Assembly: GCA_035764725.1 (NCBI GenBank)
Contig: DASTYT010000041.1
Location: 1 to 38,529 of the forward strand
Length of the DNA stretch: 38,529 bases
Source: Candidatus Methylomirabilota bacterium
Lineage (GTDB): Bacteria > Methylomirabilota > Methylomirabilia > Rokubacteriales > CSP1-6
Direction: 5' to 3'
Shown: positions 1 to 8,481 of the stretch, one piece after another
Layout: each line of letters opens with the position of its first letter
How positions within the stretch are numbered: position 1 is the stretch's first letter
Translations under genes and position numbers: made by a program
Notes under the pieces: model-generated
Databases searched by the model: none
What the model saw: only the letters and a program-made list of their open reading frames with translations
Told to the model about the DNA's origin: nothing

Positions 1-449
1 GCCGAGCCCTCGTCGCCGAGCAGGGGACCGAGGCCACCGGCGCGCGCGATTGCCCCGGATCGGCCGCGTCCCAGGGCGATCGATCCCGTGCCCGCGAGGA
101 GGAGAATGCCCGGCGCCGCACCCAGGGCGCCGTCGCGCGCCGCCTCGACATCCGAGATCGCGCGCACGCGGCGGGCGAGGCCGCGCAGCGCCGCCGCGGC
201 GGCGCGCCGCTCCGCGGGCGTCCAGACCCCGCGGGAGGCCACCACGAGAGCGCCGATGTCTCCAGGTCGCAGTTTCCAGCGCCGCAGGGTCGCGCGCAGG
301 ATGCCGGGCAGGGCGCTCACCACCACGGCCCCGCGGCGGAGGCGCCGCGTGCGCCCGGCGTCGTCGCGGGCGAGCACGCGCAGCGTGGTGCCGCCGAGAT
401 CGCAACCCACCGCCCAGACCGCCGCCTGCCGCGCGCGCCGCGTCGCCAT
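1..449 (-). CDS. BadF/BadG-family amino-sugar kinase (MurNAc/GlcNAc kinase-like), 3' end cut by window edge
   Basis: Reading leftward from an ATG at 447-449, the frame is open to the window edge, giving the first ~149 residues. Two ATP-binding signatures of the ASKHA fold are visible: GCDLGGTTLRV near residue 15 (phosphate-1) and LLAGTGSIALG near residue 118 (phosphate-2). GLGPLLGDEGS follows, as in the GlcNAc kinase branch of the BadF/BadG/BcrA family. Members such as clostridial MurK phosphorylate GlcNAc and/or MurNAc at C6. It is divergent from the SSS transporter, with 62 bp between them. With MurQ, NamZ and NagZ nearby, a MurNAc kinase role is a good inference. The ATPase-activator branch of the family is less likely because no 2-hydroxyacyl-CoA dehydratase genes are nearby. 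Confidence 0.85.
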   Translation of the reverse strand, partial: MATRRARQAAVWAVGCDLGGTTLRVLARDDAGRTRRLRRGAVVVSALPGILRATLRRWKLRPGDIGALVVASRGVWTPAERRAAAAALRGLARRVRAISDVEAARDGALGAAPGILLLAGTGSIALGRGRSGAIARAGGLGPLLGDEGS

Positions 450-511
450 CGCGGTATTGTCACCTAAATTGCCCGGTCCGCCGAATCCGGCGCGCATAAT
501 GGCACCAGGCC

Positions 512-2002
512 ATGGCCTCTTCCGCCTCCAGCGCCGGCCTCACCTGGCCCGACTACGCCGTCCTCTTCGTCTCCCTGATCGCCCTCATCGCCATCGGCGG
601 CGCGTTCACGCGCCGGCAGAAGGACACCTCCGACTTCTTCCTCGCGCGACGGCACATTCCCTGGTGGGCGGCGTGCCTCTCGTTCCTCGCCACCGAGATC
701 AGCGCCGTCACCATCATCTCGGTGCCCGCCACCGCCTACCGCGAGAACTGGGAATACGTGCAGTTCTTCATCGGCTCGAGCCTCGCCAAGTTCGCGGTGG
801 CCTTCCTCTTCATTCCGGCCTTCTACCGCTACGACTGCACGACCATCTACGAGTTCCTCCTGCACCGCTTCGGCCAGGCCAGCCAGGTCACGGGCTCCCT
901 CTTCTTCTTCGTGACGCGACTCCTGGGCTCGGGCGTGCGGCTCATGGCCGCCGCGCTGGCCGTGTCGATCCTGATGAACTGGTCGTTCCTCGCCACCCTC
1001 GCCCTGTTCACGGTGGTGTCGATCGCCTACATCGCCCTCGGAGGCGTGAGCGCGGTGGTCTGGACCAATGTGTTCCAGGCGACCCTCTTCCTCCTGGGCG
1101 GGCTCGTCACCGTGCTCTTCCTGGTCTCGCAGGTTGACGGCGGCCTCGGCGCCCTCTACTCGACCGCGGCGGCAGCGGGCCGGCTCTCCGTGATCAACTG
1201 GGGGCCCGCGCCCAGCGACCCTGACTTCTGGCGCCGCGTGCTGTCCGATCCCAACATCTTCTGGCTGGCCATCCTGAACGGCCTGGTGGGGTCGACCGCC
1301 GCCTTCGGCACCGACCACGACCTGATGCAGCGGCTGCTCACGGTGGAGACGCGGAGGAAGAGCCAGCAGACGCTTGCGCTGACGCCGCTGGGAACGCTGG
1401 CCACGCTGGCCATCTATCTCAGCATCGGCGCCGGCCTCTTCACCTACTACGCCCAGCATCCCTCGGTGGCGCTGCCGCGCCCCGACGAGATCTTTCCCTT
1501 CTTCATTCGCACCTCGATGCCGGAGGTGCTGCGCGGGCTGATGCTCACCGCGATCGTGCTTGCCTCCATCGATTCACCGCTGGGCTCGCTGGCCGCCTCG
1601 TTCGTCACCGACATCTACCGTCCGCTGCTCGTGCGCGGGCGCAGCGAGCGGCACTACGTGGGCGTGTCGCGGGCGGCGGTGGTGGGCTTCGGCCTGGTCC
1701 TGGCCACCATCGCCTGGGGCTTCTCGCGTCAGGACCAGATCCTCTGGCTTGCCTTCAAGATCGCGGGGGTCACTTTCGGCTCGCTGCTGGGCGTGTTCCT
1801 GCTGGGCCTCGTCACACGCGTTCGCGCCAACCGCGCGAACGTGGTGGCGATGGTGGCGATGGCGGTGCTCAATCTGGTCCTGCTCATCCTGTCGGAAACC
1901 GGCCGGATCCCGCTCGGCTGGTCGTGGCTCGTGATCATCGGCACCATCGGAACCATGGCGCTGGCGGCGGCGCTCGCGCCCCTGCTCGATCGCGGGCGGT
2001 AG
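512..2002 (+). CDS. Sodium/solute symporter (SSS family), candidate MurNAc/amino-sugar importer
   Basis: A 496-aa polytopic membrane protein with about 13 hydrophobic segments, the usual SSS length. The N-terminal third has TEISAVTIISVPATAY followed by TTIYEFLLHRFG, typical of sugar-type SSS carriers. Around residues 344-372 the segment ASIDSPLGSLAASFVTDIY matches the family region containing the second sodium site (Ser-rich, then DIY). It should import a solute with sodium across the inner membrane. The substrate is inferred from context: it is divergent from the sugar kinase and shares a locus with NagZ, NamZ and MurQ. In Tannerella a MurNAc transporter, MurT, is encoded with a kinase and MurQ. 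The start has only a weak ribosome site. Confidence 0.85.
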   Translation: MASSASSAGLTWPDYAVLFVSLIALIAIGGAFTRRQKDTSDFFLARRHIPWWAACLSFLATEISAVTIISVPATAYRENWEYVQFFIGSSLAKFAVAFLFIPAFYRYDCTTIYEFLLHRFGQASQVTGSLFFFVTRLLGSGVRLMAAALAVSILMNWSFLATLALFTVVSIAYIALGGVSAVVWTNVFQATLFLLGGLVTVLFLVSQVDGGLGALYSTAAAAGRLSVINWGPAPSDPDFWRRVLSDPNIFWLAILNGLVGSTAAFGTDHDLMQRLLTVETRRKSQQTLALTPLGTLATLAIYLSIGAGLFTYYAQHPSVALPRPDEIFPFFIRTSMPEVLRGLMLTAIVLASIDSPLGSLAASFVTDIYRPLLVRGRSERHYVGVSRAAVVGFGLVLATIAWGFSRQDQILWLAFKIAGVTFGSLLGVFLLGLVTRVRANRANVVAMVAMAVLNLVLLILSETGRIPLGWSWLVIIGTIGTMALAAALAPLLDRGR

Positions 2003-2030
2003 GCCACCGCGCCGCGCTATCATCGGGGCC

Positions 2031-3074
2031 ATGGAGCCCCGCACGATCGGGTCAGGAGCCGCCACCCCCGCCGCCATCTCCGCGGACGCGGCCGCCGAGT
2101 CGCGCGCGCGGGTGCGTGCCGTGCTCATCTCGCTCGTGGTGGGGGCGGTGATCCTCGCCGCGAAGTTCTGGGCGTACCGGCTGACCGGCTCCACCGCCAT
2201 CCTGTCCGACGCGCTGGAGTCCATCGTCAACGTGGTGGCGGCGGTGTTCGCGTTCGGAGGCATCGTGTTCGCGGCGCAGCCCGCCGACCGGAACCACCCC
2301 TACGGGCACGGCAAGATCGAGTTCTTCTCCGCGGCCTTCGAGGGCGGCCTCATCGCCTTCGCGGCGGTGATGATCTTCTACGAGGTGATCCGCGCGCTCC
2401 TCTATGGCTCGGAGGTCCGCGCGCTCGACGTCGGCCTCGGGATCGTGATGGGTGCGGGCGTCGCGAACCTGCTGCTGGGGTGGTATCTGCTCCGCACCGG
2501 GCGCGCGGCGCGCTCGCTCACCCTCGTCGCCGACGCCCAGCACGTGCTCGCGGACTTCTGGACGAGCGTGGGCATCGTGGTGGGCCTGTTCCTCGTCCGC
2601 CTGACCGGTATCTGGTGGCTGGACCCGGTGACCGCGGCGGTGGTCGCGCTGAACCTCATGCGGACGGGGTTCCGGCTCGTCCGCCACGCCGCCGGCGGCC
2701 TGCTCGACGAGGAGGACACCCCGCTGCTCCTCCGCGTGCTCGGGGTGCTCGACCGGCACATCGGGCAGGGGGTGATCCGCGTGCACCACCTCCGCGCCAT
2801 CCGCGCCGGGCGGTTCCACCACGTGGGCGCCCACCTGGTGGTGCCGGAGTTCTGGTCGGTGGATCGGGCGCACGAGCTGGCGGAATCCCTCGCCGAGCGC
2901 GCTATCGCCGAGCTCTCGGTCGAGGGCGAGCTCGTGTTCCACACCGATCCCTGCCACCGCGCCTACTGCGCGATGTGCGACCTCGACGACTGCGTGGTGC
3001 GGCGCGAGCCCTTCCGCGGCCGCCCGCCCCTCACGCTCGAAGAGGCGGTGCAGCCGGACATGCCGCGCCTCTAA
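2031..3074 (+). CDS. Cation diffusion facilitator (CDF) metal transporter with Cys-rich C-terminal tail
   Basis: A 347-aa CDF protein. SDALESIVNV in TM2 and QPADRNHPYGHGKIEFF after it (about residues 83-99) are CDF hallmarks. A second metal-site helix reads ADAQHVLADFW, with the His and Asp four apart as in the FieF/YiiP transport site. The TM2 site is atypical: the expected second Asp four residues after the first is Ser. After the cytoplasmic domain comes a short Cys-rich tail, PCHRAYCAMCDLDDC, that could bind metal. The family exports Zn, Fe, Mn or Co(II) by proton antiport; which metal cannot be told from sequence. It starts 28 bp after the SSS gene and may be co-transcribed with it, though a link to wall recycling is not evident. 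Confidence 0.88.
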   Translation: MEPRTIGSGAATPAAISADAAAESRARVRAVLISLVVGAVILAAKFWAYRLTGSTAILSDALESIVNVVAAVFAFGGIVFAAQPADRNHPYGHGKIEFFSAAFEGGLIAFAAVMIFYEVIRALLYGSEVRALDVGLGIVMGAGVANLLLGWYLLRTGRAARSLTLVADAQHVLADFWTSVGIVVGLFLVRLTGIWWLDPVTAAVVALNLMRTGFRLVRHAAGGLLDEEDTPLLLRVLGVLDRHIGQGVIRVHHLRAIRAGRFHHVGAHLVVPEFWSVDRAHELAESLAERAIAELSVEGELVFHTDPCHRAYCAMCDLDDCVVRREPFRGRPPLTLEEAVQPDMPRL

Positions 3075-3095
3075 AGCGCCCCGCGGCCCACTCCC

Positions 3096-3560
3096 TCAGG
3101 GGCGGCGCGGGATCTCCATCTGGCGCTCGGGGTGGCGCAGTTCCTGGAAGCCGAACTTCCGGTAGAGCGCGTGCGCGTCACGGGTGGCGAGGCTCCAGCG
3201 CTCGAGCCCTTGGAGCTCGGGATGGCTCGTGATGCATTCCATGATGAGGGTGCCCACCCCCTGACCGCGCCGTGACTCGTCCACGATCACGTCGCAGAGA
3301 TAGGCGTAGGTCGCGCGGTCGGAGATGACGCGCGCGAACCCCACGAGCTGTCCGCGGGCGAGGACGCCGAAGGGGATGGAAGCGCGCAGCGAGCGTTCGA
3401 TCACCTCGCGCGTGCGCTTGGGCGCCCAGTAGGAGCGGGCGAGGAGCGCGCAGATCCCGTCCAGCGGCAGACGCGCCGGATCGGTGGTGACGGTGAAGTC
3501 ACCCCGGGTCCAGCTCGGATGGAGGCCCGGCGTGGCTGTCCGCGTCCCGTCAGTGGGCAT
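3096..3560 (-). CDS. GNAT-family N-acetyltransferase
   Basis: A 154-aa protein with the GNAT core. The acetyl-CoA pyrophosphate loop is RRGQGVGTLIM (about residues 98-108), preceded by the beta-4 strand YLCDVIVDES and followed by DAHALYRKFGFQEL, the usual C-terminal alpha/beta element. The whole protein is one GNAT domain, resembling the small YesJ-type acetyltransferases. The acceptor substrate is unknown. Its ATG lies inside the end of the upstream 65-aa gene (11-bp overlap), so the two are probably translationally coupled. It converges on the CDF gene with 21 bp between stops. Protein features do not resemble TacT-type toxins. Confidence 0.85.
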   Translation of the reverse strand: MPTDGTRTATPGLHPSWTRGDFTVTTDPARLPLDGICALLARSYWAPKRTREVIERSLRASIPFGVLARGQLVGFARVISDRATYAYLCDVIVDESRRGQGVGTLIMECITSHPELQGLERWSLATRDAHALYRKFGFQELRHPERQMEIPRRP

Positions 3561-3747
3561 GGGAGGGAGCCGTCGCCGGCTCCGGCCGCGCGAGCCGGTG
3601 GCCGAGCTGGATCAGCGCCGCGCCGAGCCACGCGCGGAAGGCGCGGGGCGCGCCCGCACGTCGGGCGAGGGCGCGGCGGGCGGCCGCCTCCCGGGCCTCG
3701 GCGAGCTTCGACGCCACCATCGTCTCCACCACGTACTCGTTGAACAT
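3550..3747 (-). CDS. Small hypothetical protein (65 aa), coupled to the GNAT gene
   Basis: An unrecognised short basic protein beginning MFNEYVVETMVASKLAEARE, then rich in Ala and Arg, then a hydrophobic amphipathic stretch FRAWLGAALIQLGHRLAR near the C-terminus that may sit on the membrane. An upstream in-frame ATG at 3822 would give 90 aa. I chose the ATG at 3745-3747 because a perfect AGGAGG lies 9 nt before it and the extra N-terminus looks non-coding. Its stop overlaps the GNAT start by 11 bp. No function can be assigned. A ribbon-helix-helix antitoxin was considered but no such motif is visible. Confidence 0.6.
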   Translation of the reverse strand: MFNEYVVETMVASKLAEAREAAARRALARRAGAPRAFRAWLGAALIQLGHRLARPEPATAPSHAH

Positions 3748-3756
3748 GGCGTGGTC

Positions 3757-3762
3757 CCTCCT
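3757..3762 (-). promoter_or_regulatory. Consensus ribosome binding site fixing the start of the 65-aa gene
   Basis: AGGAGG on the minus strand, 9 nt upstream of the ATG at 3747. It is the strongest Shine-Dalgarno in this part of the window and is the reason for preferring the short start over the ATG at 3822. Confidence 0.7.
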
Positions 3763-3809
3763 CGCTTCAAGGATCGCGCCATCCCGATCATCAGGGAAAT
3801 CAATTGTTG

Positions 3810-3824
3810 TGATTCGAAGCATCA
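3810..3824 (+). promoter_or_regulatory. Candidate LysR operator in the divergent 3748-3840 region
   Basis: An interrupted palindrome TGAT-N7-ATCA lies 17 bp before the LysR start, in a locally AT-rich patch between the divergent LysR and 65-aa/GNAT genes. LysR proteins usually bind such sites near their own promoter and repress themselves. The match to the T-N11-A rule is imperfect and no good -10/-35 pair surrounds it, so this is a weak call. Confidence 0.3.
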
Positions 3825-3840
3825 GTTAGTCTTTGGAGCC

Positions 3841-4824
3841 ATGCAGCTCCAGCTCTCCCATCTTCGCACGCTCGAGGCGGTGGCACGGCGAGGCTCGTTC
3901 TCGCGCGCCGCCCACGAGCTGCACATCACGCAGCCGGCGGTGAGCATGCAGGTGCGAGCGCTGGAGTCGGCCCTGGGCGCGCCGCTGCTGGAGCGCGTGG
4001 GCAAGCGCGCCTTGCCCACGCCGGCGGGCGAGCTGCTGCTGGCCCACGCCGCCCGAGCCCGCCGCGAGCTCGAGACGGCGGTGGAGCAGATCCAGGGGCT
4101 CAAGGGCATCGTGGCCGGCCGCATCCGCATCGGCACCAGCGCCTCCATCAGCACCTACCTCCTGCCCCCTGCGCTCAGCGCATTCCGCAAGGCGTACCCG
4201 CGCACCGACCTCGTCATCGAGACGGGCAACGCCGCCGAGATCGCGCGCTCGGTGGTGGAGAGCCGGCTCGACGTGGGCATCGTGAGCCTGCCCGTGCGCG
4301 ACCGCGAGCTGCGCGTCACGCCCTTCCACGACGACGAGCTGGTGGCGATCGCGCCCCCCGACGATCCCCGCATCGCGCGCGCCCGGGTGGGCGCCGCCGA
4401 GCTGGCGCGCGAGCCGCTCGTGCTCTTCGACCACGGCGGCAACGTGCGCCGGGTCATCGACGGCTGGTTCCACGCCGCCGGGGTGGCTCCGGTGGCGCCG
4501 ATGGAGCTCAGCAACACCGAGGCCATCAAGAAGCTCGTCGAGGCCGGGCTGGGCCTCTCCGTCACGTCCTGGTTCGCGGTGCGCGCGGAAGTCGAGGCCG
4601 GCCGCCTCCGCGCCGTCCCGCTCGAGCCGTCGCTCCTGCGGCGAATCGGCGTGGTGCTGCGCCGCGGCCGCCCCGTGGGCGGCCCGCTGGAGGCCTTTCT
4701 CGCCGAGCTCGAGCGGCTGCGGGTCGAGCTCGACCGGGGCCGGCGGGCGCCGCGCGCGGGGGTCAGGCGAGCAGATCGGCGAGCACGGCCTCGAGCTGGC
4801 AGCGCCGCCAGCCGTAGGCGGTGA
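3841..4824 (+). CDS. LysR-type transcriptional regulator
   Basis: A 327-aa LTTR of ordinary length plus a basic tail. The N-terminal winged helix-turn-helix reads LRTLEAVARRGSFSRAAHEL then ITQPAVSMQVRALE (residues ~8-45), followed by the linker helix and a periplasmic-binding-like effector domain from about residue 90 (GRIRIGTSASISTYLLPPAL). The frame is open upstream, but ATG 3841 begins exactly at the conserved LTTR start and the upstream sequence is non-coding. Its effector is unknown. It is divergent from the 65-aa/GNAT pair and converges on NagZ, overlapping its 3' end by 62 bp. Either the GNAT operon or the wall-sugar genes could be its target. The overlapping Arg-rich tail may be dispensable. 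Confidence 0.88.
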   Translation: MQLQLSHLRTLEAVARRGSFSRAAHELHITQPAVSMQVRALESALGAPLLERVGKRALPTPAGELLLAHAARARRELETAVEQIQGLKGIVAGRIRIGTSASISTYLLPPALSAFRKAYPRTDLVIETGNAAEIARSVVESRLDVGIVSLPVRDRELRVTPFHDDELVAIAPPDDPRIARARVGAAELAREPLVLFDHGGNVRRVIDGWFHAAGVAPVAPMELSNTEAIKKLVEAGLGLSVTSWFAVRAEVEAGRLRAVPLEPSLLRRIGVVLRRGRPVGGPLEAFLAELERLRVELDRGRRAPRAGVRRADRRARPRAGSAASRRR

Positions 4825-6277
4825 GGCCGAGCACGCCGGGCGCGAGCAGGGCCGCGTCGTAGGGATCGCGCATCAGCACCACCGCGAGGGCGCGCGCCTC
4901 GCGCTGGAGCGTCTCCAGCAGGGCGCGGTTCGACGTGTAGAGGTGGGCGTCGTAGAGGAAGAGGAGGGTGGCGTCGGCCCCGCGCGCGGCCGCCCCCGCC
5001 GCCGCGATCTCCGCCGCCGACGGCTCGACGCCCACCACCGCCACCTCCGGCACGACGCCGTGGGGGGCCAGGGCGCCCGTCACGTACTCCGTCTCGCGTT
5101 GCATCGCCGGCTCCACCGTGATGCGGTCGGCCAGCGAGGACAGGCGCGGGAACACGGCGACGACGCGGCCGTTGAAGCGGCGGCGCAGTCCCTCGGGCAT
5201 CGGCGTGACCCGCGTCACCGCGCGCGCGGCCATGGCGCGGGCCAGCGGCTCGCCGTCACGCTCGGCCGCGGGCTCGCCCTCGGCCACGCGCCGCGGCCGC
5301 TTGGCCACGAGCGCGTCGAGCCGAGCCACGGATTGCTCGAGCTGACGGCGCGGGAGCGCGCCGGTCTTCGCGGCCTCGAGCAGCGCGGTGTGCGCGCCGC
5401 GCTGCTTGGGCTCGGTGTGGCAGACGAGGAGAAGATCGTGCCCGGCCTGGGCCGCCCCCACCGTCGCCTCGCCGATGGGGCAGAGCTCGCCGATGGCGCC
5501 CATCTCGAGATCGTCCGAGATCACCACGCCGCGATAGCCGACCTCCCCGCGGAGATAGTCGTGCACGATGAGCCGCGAGAACGTGGCGGGCGTGCGCGGC
5601 GCGGGATCGAGGCGCGGGTAGAGCGGGTGCGACGTCATGATGCAGTCCACGCCCGCCGACATCGCCTCCAGGAAGGGCGGCAGGTGGCGAGCGTGCATCT
5701 CCGCCCAGTCCGAGTCGATCACGGGCAGGCCCAAATGCGCGTCCACGGGCGCGTGACCCTTGCCGGGGAAGTGCTTGGCGCAGGCGGACAGCCCCTCCGC
5801 CTGCATGCCGCGGATGCGCGCGGCGCCCAGGCGCGAGACCAGCGCGGGATCCTTGCCGTAGGAGCGGATGCCGATGTTTGGACTGTAGCGGTCCGTGAGC
5901 ACGTCGAGCACGGGCGCGAAGTTCACCTCGACGCCGAGACGCCGCATCTCACGCCCCTCGATGCGCCCCTGCCGCTCCACGTAGGCGGTCTCGCCCGCGG
6001 TCCCGGCGGCGAGCCCGTCGGGAAAGATCGTCACGCCGCGGTTCAGCATGATGATGCGCCCGCCCTCGTGGTCCGTGGTCACGAGAAGCCGGCGGCCCAC
6101 TGCGGCCTCCAGCCCCTCGAGGAGCGCGCGCAGGCGCTCCGGCGTCTCGAAGTTGCGGCGGTACAGCATGATGCCGCCGGCACGGGTGTCGCGGAAGAGC
6201 CGCACGTCGGTGTCGGTCAGGTCGGGCCCCACGAGCCCGAACACGAGCATGCGTCCGACGAGGTCTTCCAGGGTCAC
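4763..6277 (-). CDS. nagZ: Glycoside hydrolase family 3 beta-N-acetylhexosaminidase (NagZ-like), cytoplasmic
   Basis: A 504-aa GH3 enzyme that releases terminal GlcNAc from wall-derived sugars. The NagZ signature KHFPGKGHAPVDAHLGLP is present, with the loop Asp/His pair used as general acid in bacterial NagZ. The nucleophile Asp lies in VVISDDLEMGAIG. After the TIM barrel (~340 aa) is a C-terminal alpha/beta domain, as in two-domain Bacillus-type NagZ. No signal peptide is present, so it should act in the cytoplasm. The start is GTG at 6277 because GAGGGAGG sits 5 nt upstream and the longer upstream frame is low-complexity. It lies 16 bp after the namZ stop, so the two form an operon. Its 3' end overlaps the convergent LysR gene by 62 bp. 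Confidence 0.9.
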   Translation of the reverse strand: MTLEDLVGRMLVFGLVGPDLTDTDVRLFRDTRAGGIMLYRRNFETPERLRALLEGLEAAVGRRLLVTTDHEGGRIIMLNRGVTIFPDGLAAGTAGETAYVERQGRIEGREMRRLGVEVNFAPVLDVLTDRYSPNIGIRSYGKDPALVSRLGAARIRGMQAEGLSACAKHFPGKGHAPVDAHLGLPVIDSDWAEMHARHLPPFLEAMSAGVDCIMTSHPLYPRLDPAPRTPATFSRLIVHDYLRGEVGYRGVVISDDLEMGAIGELCPIGEATVGAAQAGHDLLLVCHTEPKQRGAHTALLEAAKTGALPRRQLEQSVARLDALVAKRPRRVAEGEPAAERDGEPLARAMAARAVTRVTPMPEGLRRRFNGRVVAVFPRLSSLADRITVEPAMQRETEYVTGALAPHGVVPEVAVVGVEPSAAEIAAAGAAARGADATLLFLYDAHLYTSNRALLETLQREARALAVVLMRDPYDAALLAPGVLGLTAYGWRRCQLEAVLADLLA

Positions 6278-6282
6278 GCGCG

Positions 6283-6290
6283 CCTCCCTC
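6283..6290 (-). promoter_or_regulatory. Ribosome binding site deciding the GTG start of nagZ
   Basis: GAGGGAGG on the minus strand, 5 nt before the GTG at 6277 and within the 16-bp gap after the namZ stop. It supports the GTG over the in-frame upstream codons that would run back into namZ. Confidence 0.65.
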
Positions 6291-6293
6291 TCA

Positions 6294-7466
<1,173 letters not shown>

Positions 7467-7500
7467 CAGCTTCTATAGTAGTAGGATAGGCGCGCGCATC

Positions 7501-8397
7501 ATGCCGAAGATTCGCTACGCGCGCCTGCCTACCGAGCGGCCCGATCCCGCGACTCGTCGTCTCGACCGCCTCGATCCCCTCGGGATCGCGCGGCTCATGA
7601 ATCGCGCCGATCGCGCGGCGGTGCGGGCGGTGGCGCGCGCCGCGCAGCCCCTCGCGCGGGCCGTCGACCTGGTGGTGGACGCGCTCGCCCGGGGCGGGCG
7701 CCTGCTGTTCGTGGGGGCGGGGACGAGCGGACGGCTCGGCGTGCTGGAGGCCGCGGAATGCCCGCCCACCTTCGGCACGCCACCGCGCCTCGTGCGCGCG
7801 GTGATGGCAGGGGGGCGCGCGTCGGTGTTTCGCGCCGCCGAAGGCGCGGAGGACGACGCGCGCGCGGGCGCCCGCGCGGTGCGGAGGCTCGCGTACCGCG
7901 GCGATGTGGTGGTGGGCGTGGCGGCGAGCGGCGTCACCCCGTTCGTGCGGGCCGCGCTGGCGGCAGCGCGCGGCCGCGGCGCCGCCACGGTGCTCGTCAC
8001 GTGCAATCCCACCGTGCCGCGGGGCGCGGCCCGGGTCGTCGTGGCGCTCGCTGTCGGACCGGAAGTGCTGGCGGGCTCGACGCGTCTCAAGGCCGGTACT
8101 GCCACCAAGCTCGCGCTCAACACGCTCACCACTGCGACCTTCGTGCGTCTCGGCAAGGTCTACGGCAACCGCATGGTGGATCTCGAGCCCCGCTCGGCGA
8201 AGCTGCGCGCCCGGGCGCTGCGGCTGGTCGGCGAGCTCGGCGGCGTGCCCCCGCGCACGGCGGCGCGGCTCCTCGCGTCGGCGGGCGGCCGCGCCAAGCC
8301 CGCGATCGTAATGGCGCGGCTGGGCGTCGACGCGCGGGAGGCCCGGCGCCGGCTCGCCGCGGCGCGCGGCTTCCTGCGCGGCGCGCTCGGCGGCTAG
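7501..8397 (+). CDS. murQ: N-acetylmuramic acid 6-phosphate etherase
   Basis: A 298-aa SIS-fold protein, the same length as E. coli MurQ. It converts MurNAc-6-P to GlcNAc-6-P plus D-lactate. The SIS core VGAGTSGRLGVLEAAECPPT (residues 71-90) and RAAEGAEDD (111-119) carry Glu86 and Glu117, which align with the catalytic Glu83 and Glu114 of E. coli. GSTRLKAGTATKLALN is the family's phosphosugar-binding stretch. ATG 7501 is preceded by AGGATAGG 10 nt upstream; an in-frame GTG at 7459 would overlap namZ and is unlikely. It is divergent from namZ-nagZ. Its presence implies that MurNAc-6-P is made in this cell, most simply by the BadF-type kinase at the left edge. Confidence 0.95.
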   Translation: MPKIRYARLPTERPDPATRRLDRLDPLGIARLMNRADRAAVRAVARAAQPLARAVDLVVDALARGGRLLFVGAGTSGRLGVLEAAECPPTFGTPPRLVRAVMAGGRASVFRAAEGAEDDARAGARAVRRLAYRGDVVVGVAASGVTPFVRAALAAARGRGAATVLVTCNPTVPRGAARVVVALAVGPEVLAGSTRLKAGTATKLALNTLTTATFVRLGKVYGNRMVDLEPRSAKLRARALRLVGELGGVPPRTAARLLASAGGRAKPAIVMARLGVDAREARRRLAAARGFLRGALGG

Positions 8398-8414
8398 CCC
8401 GGCGCCGCGCCGGG
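8398..8414 (+). terminator. GC hairpin just after murQ (weak terminator candidate)
   Basis: A perfect 7-bp stem (CCCGGCG / CGCCGGG) with a 3-nt loop begins immediately after the murQ stop. No T-run follows, so it does not meet the intrinsic-terminator rule; it may only protect the transcript end. Confidence 0.3.
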
Positions 8415-8481
8415 TCGGAGGCACCCGCGTCCGCCGCGGAATTTCACCTTCCGCCGATTCTGGGGCATGGTAGGGGCGGCC

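Noticed and set aside
495..500. CATAAT as a -10 element for the SSS transporter gene
   Set aside because: No -35 lies at 16-18 bp and the spacing to the ATG is only 11 bp, so the match is probably chance.
1848..1866. Short tandem GGTGGCGAT repeats in the SSS gene
   Set aside because: Two copies only, in frame, encoding an ordinary hydrophobic VAMVAMAV helix; no sign of a variable repeat.
3096..3747. GNAT toxin-antitoxin module
   Set aside because: The GNAT resembles ordinary YesJ-type acetyltransferases and the 65-aa partner shows no ribbon-helix-helix motif; only the layout fits.
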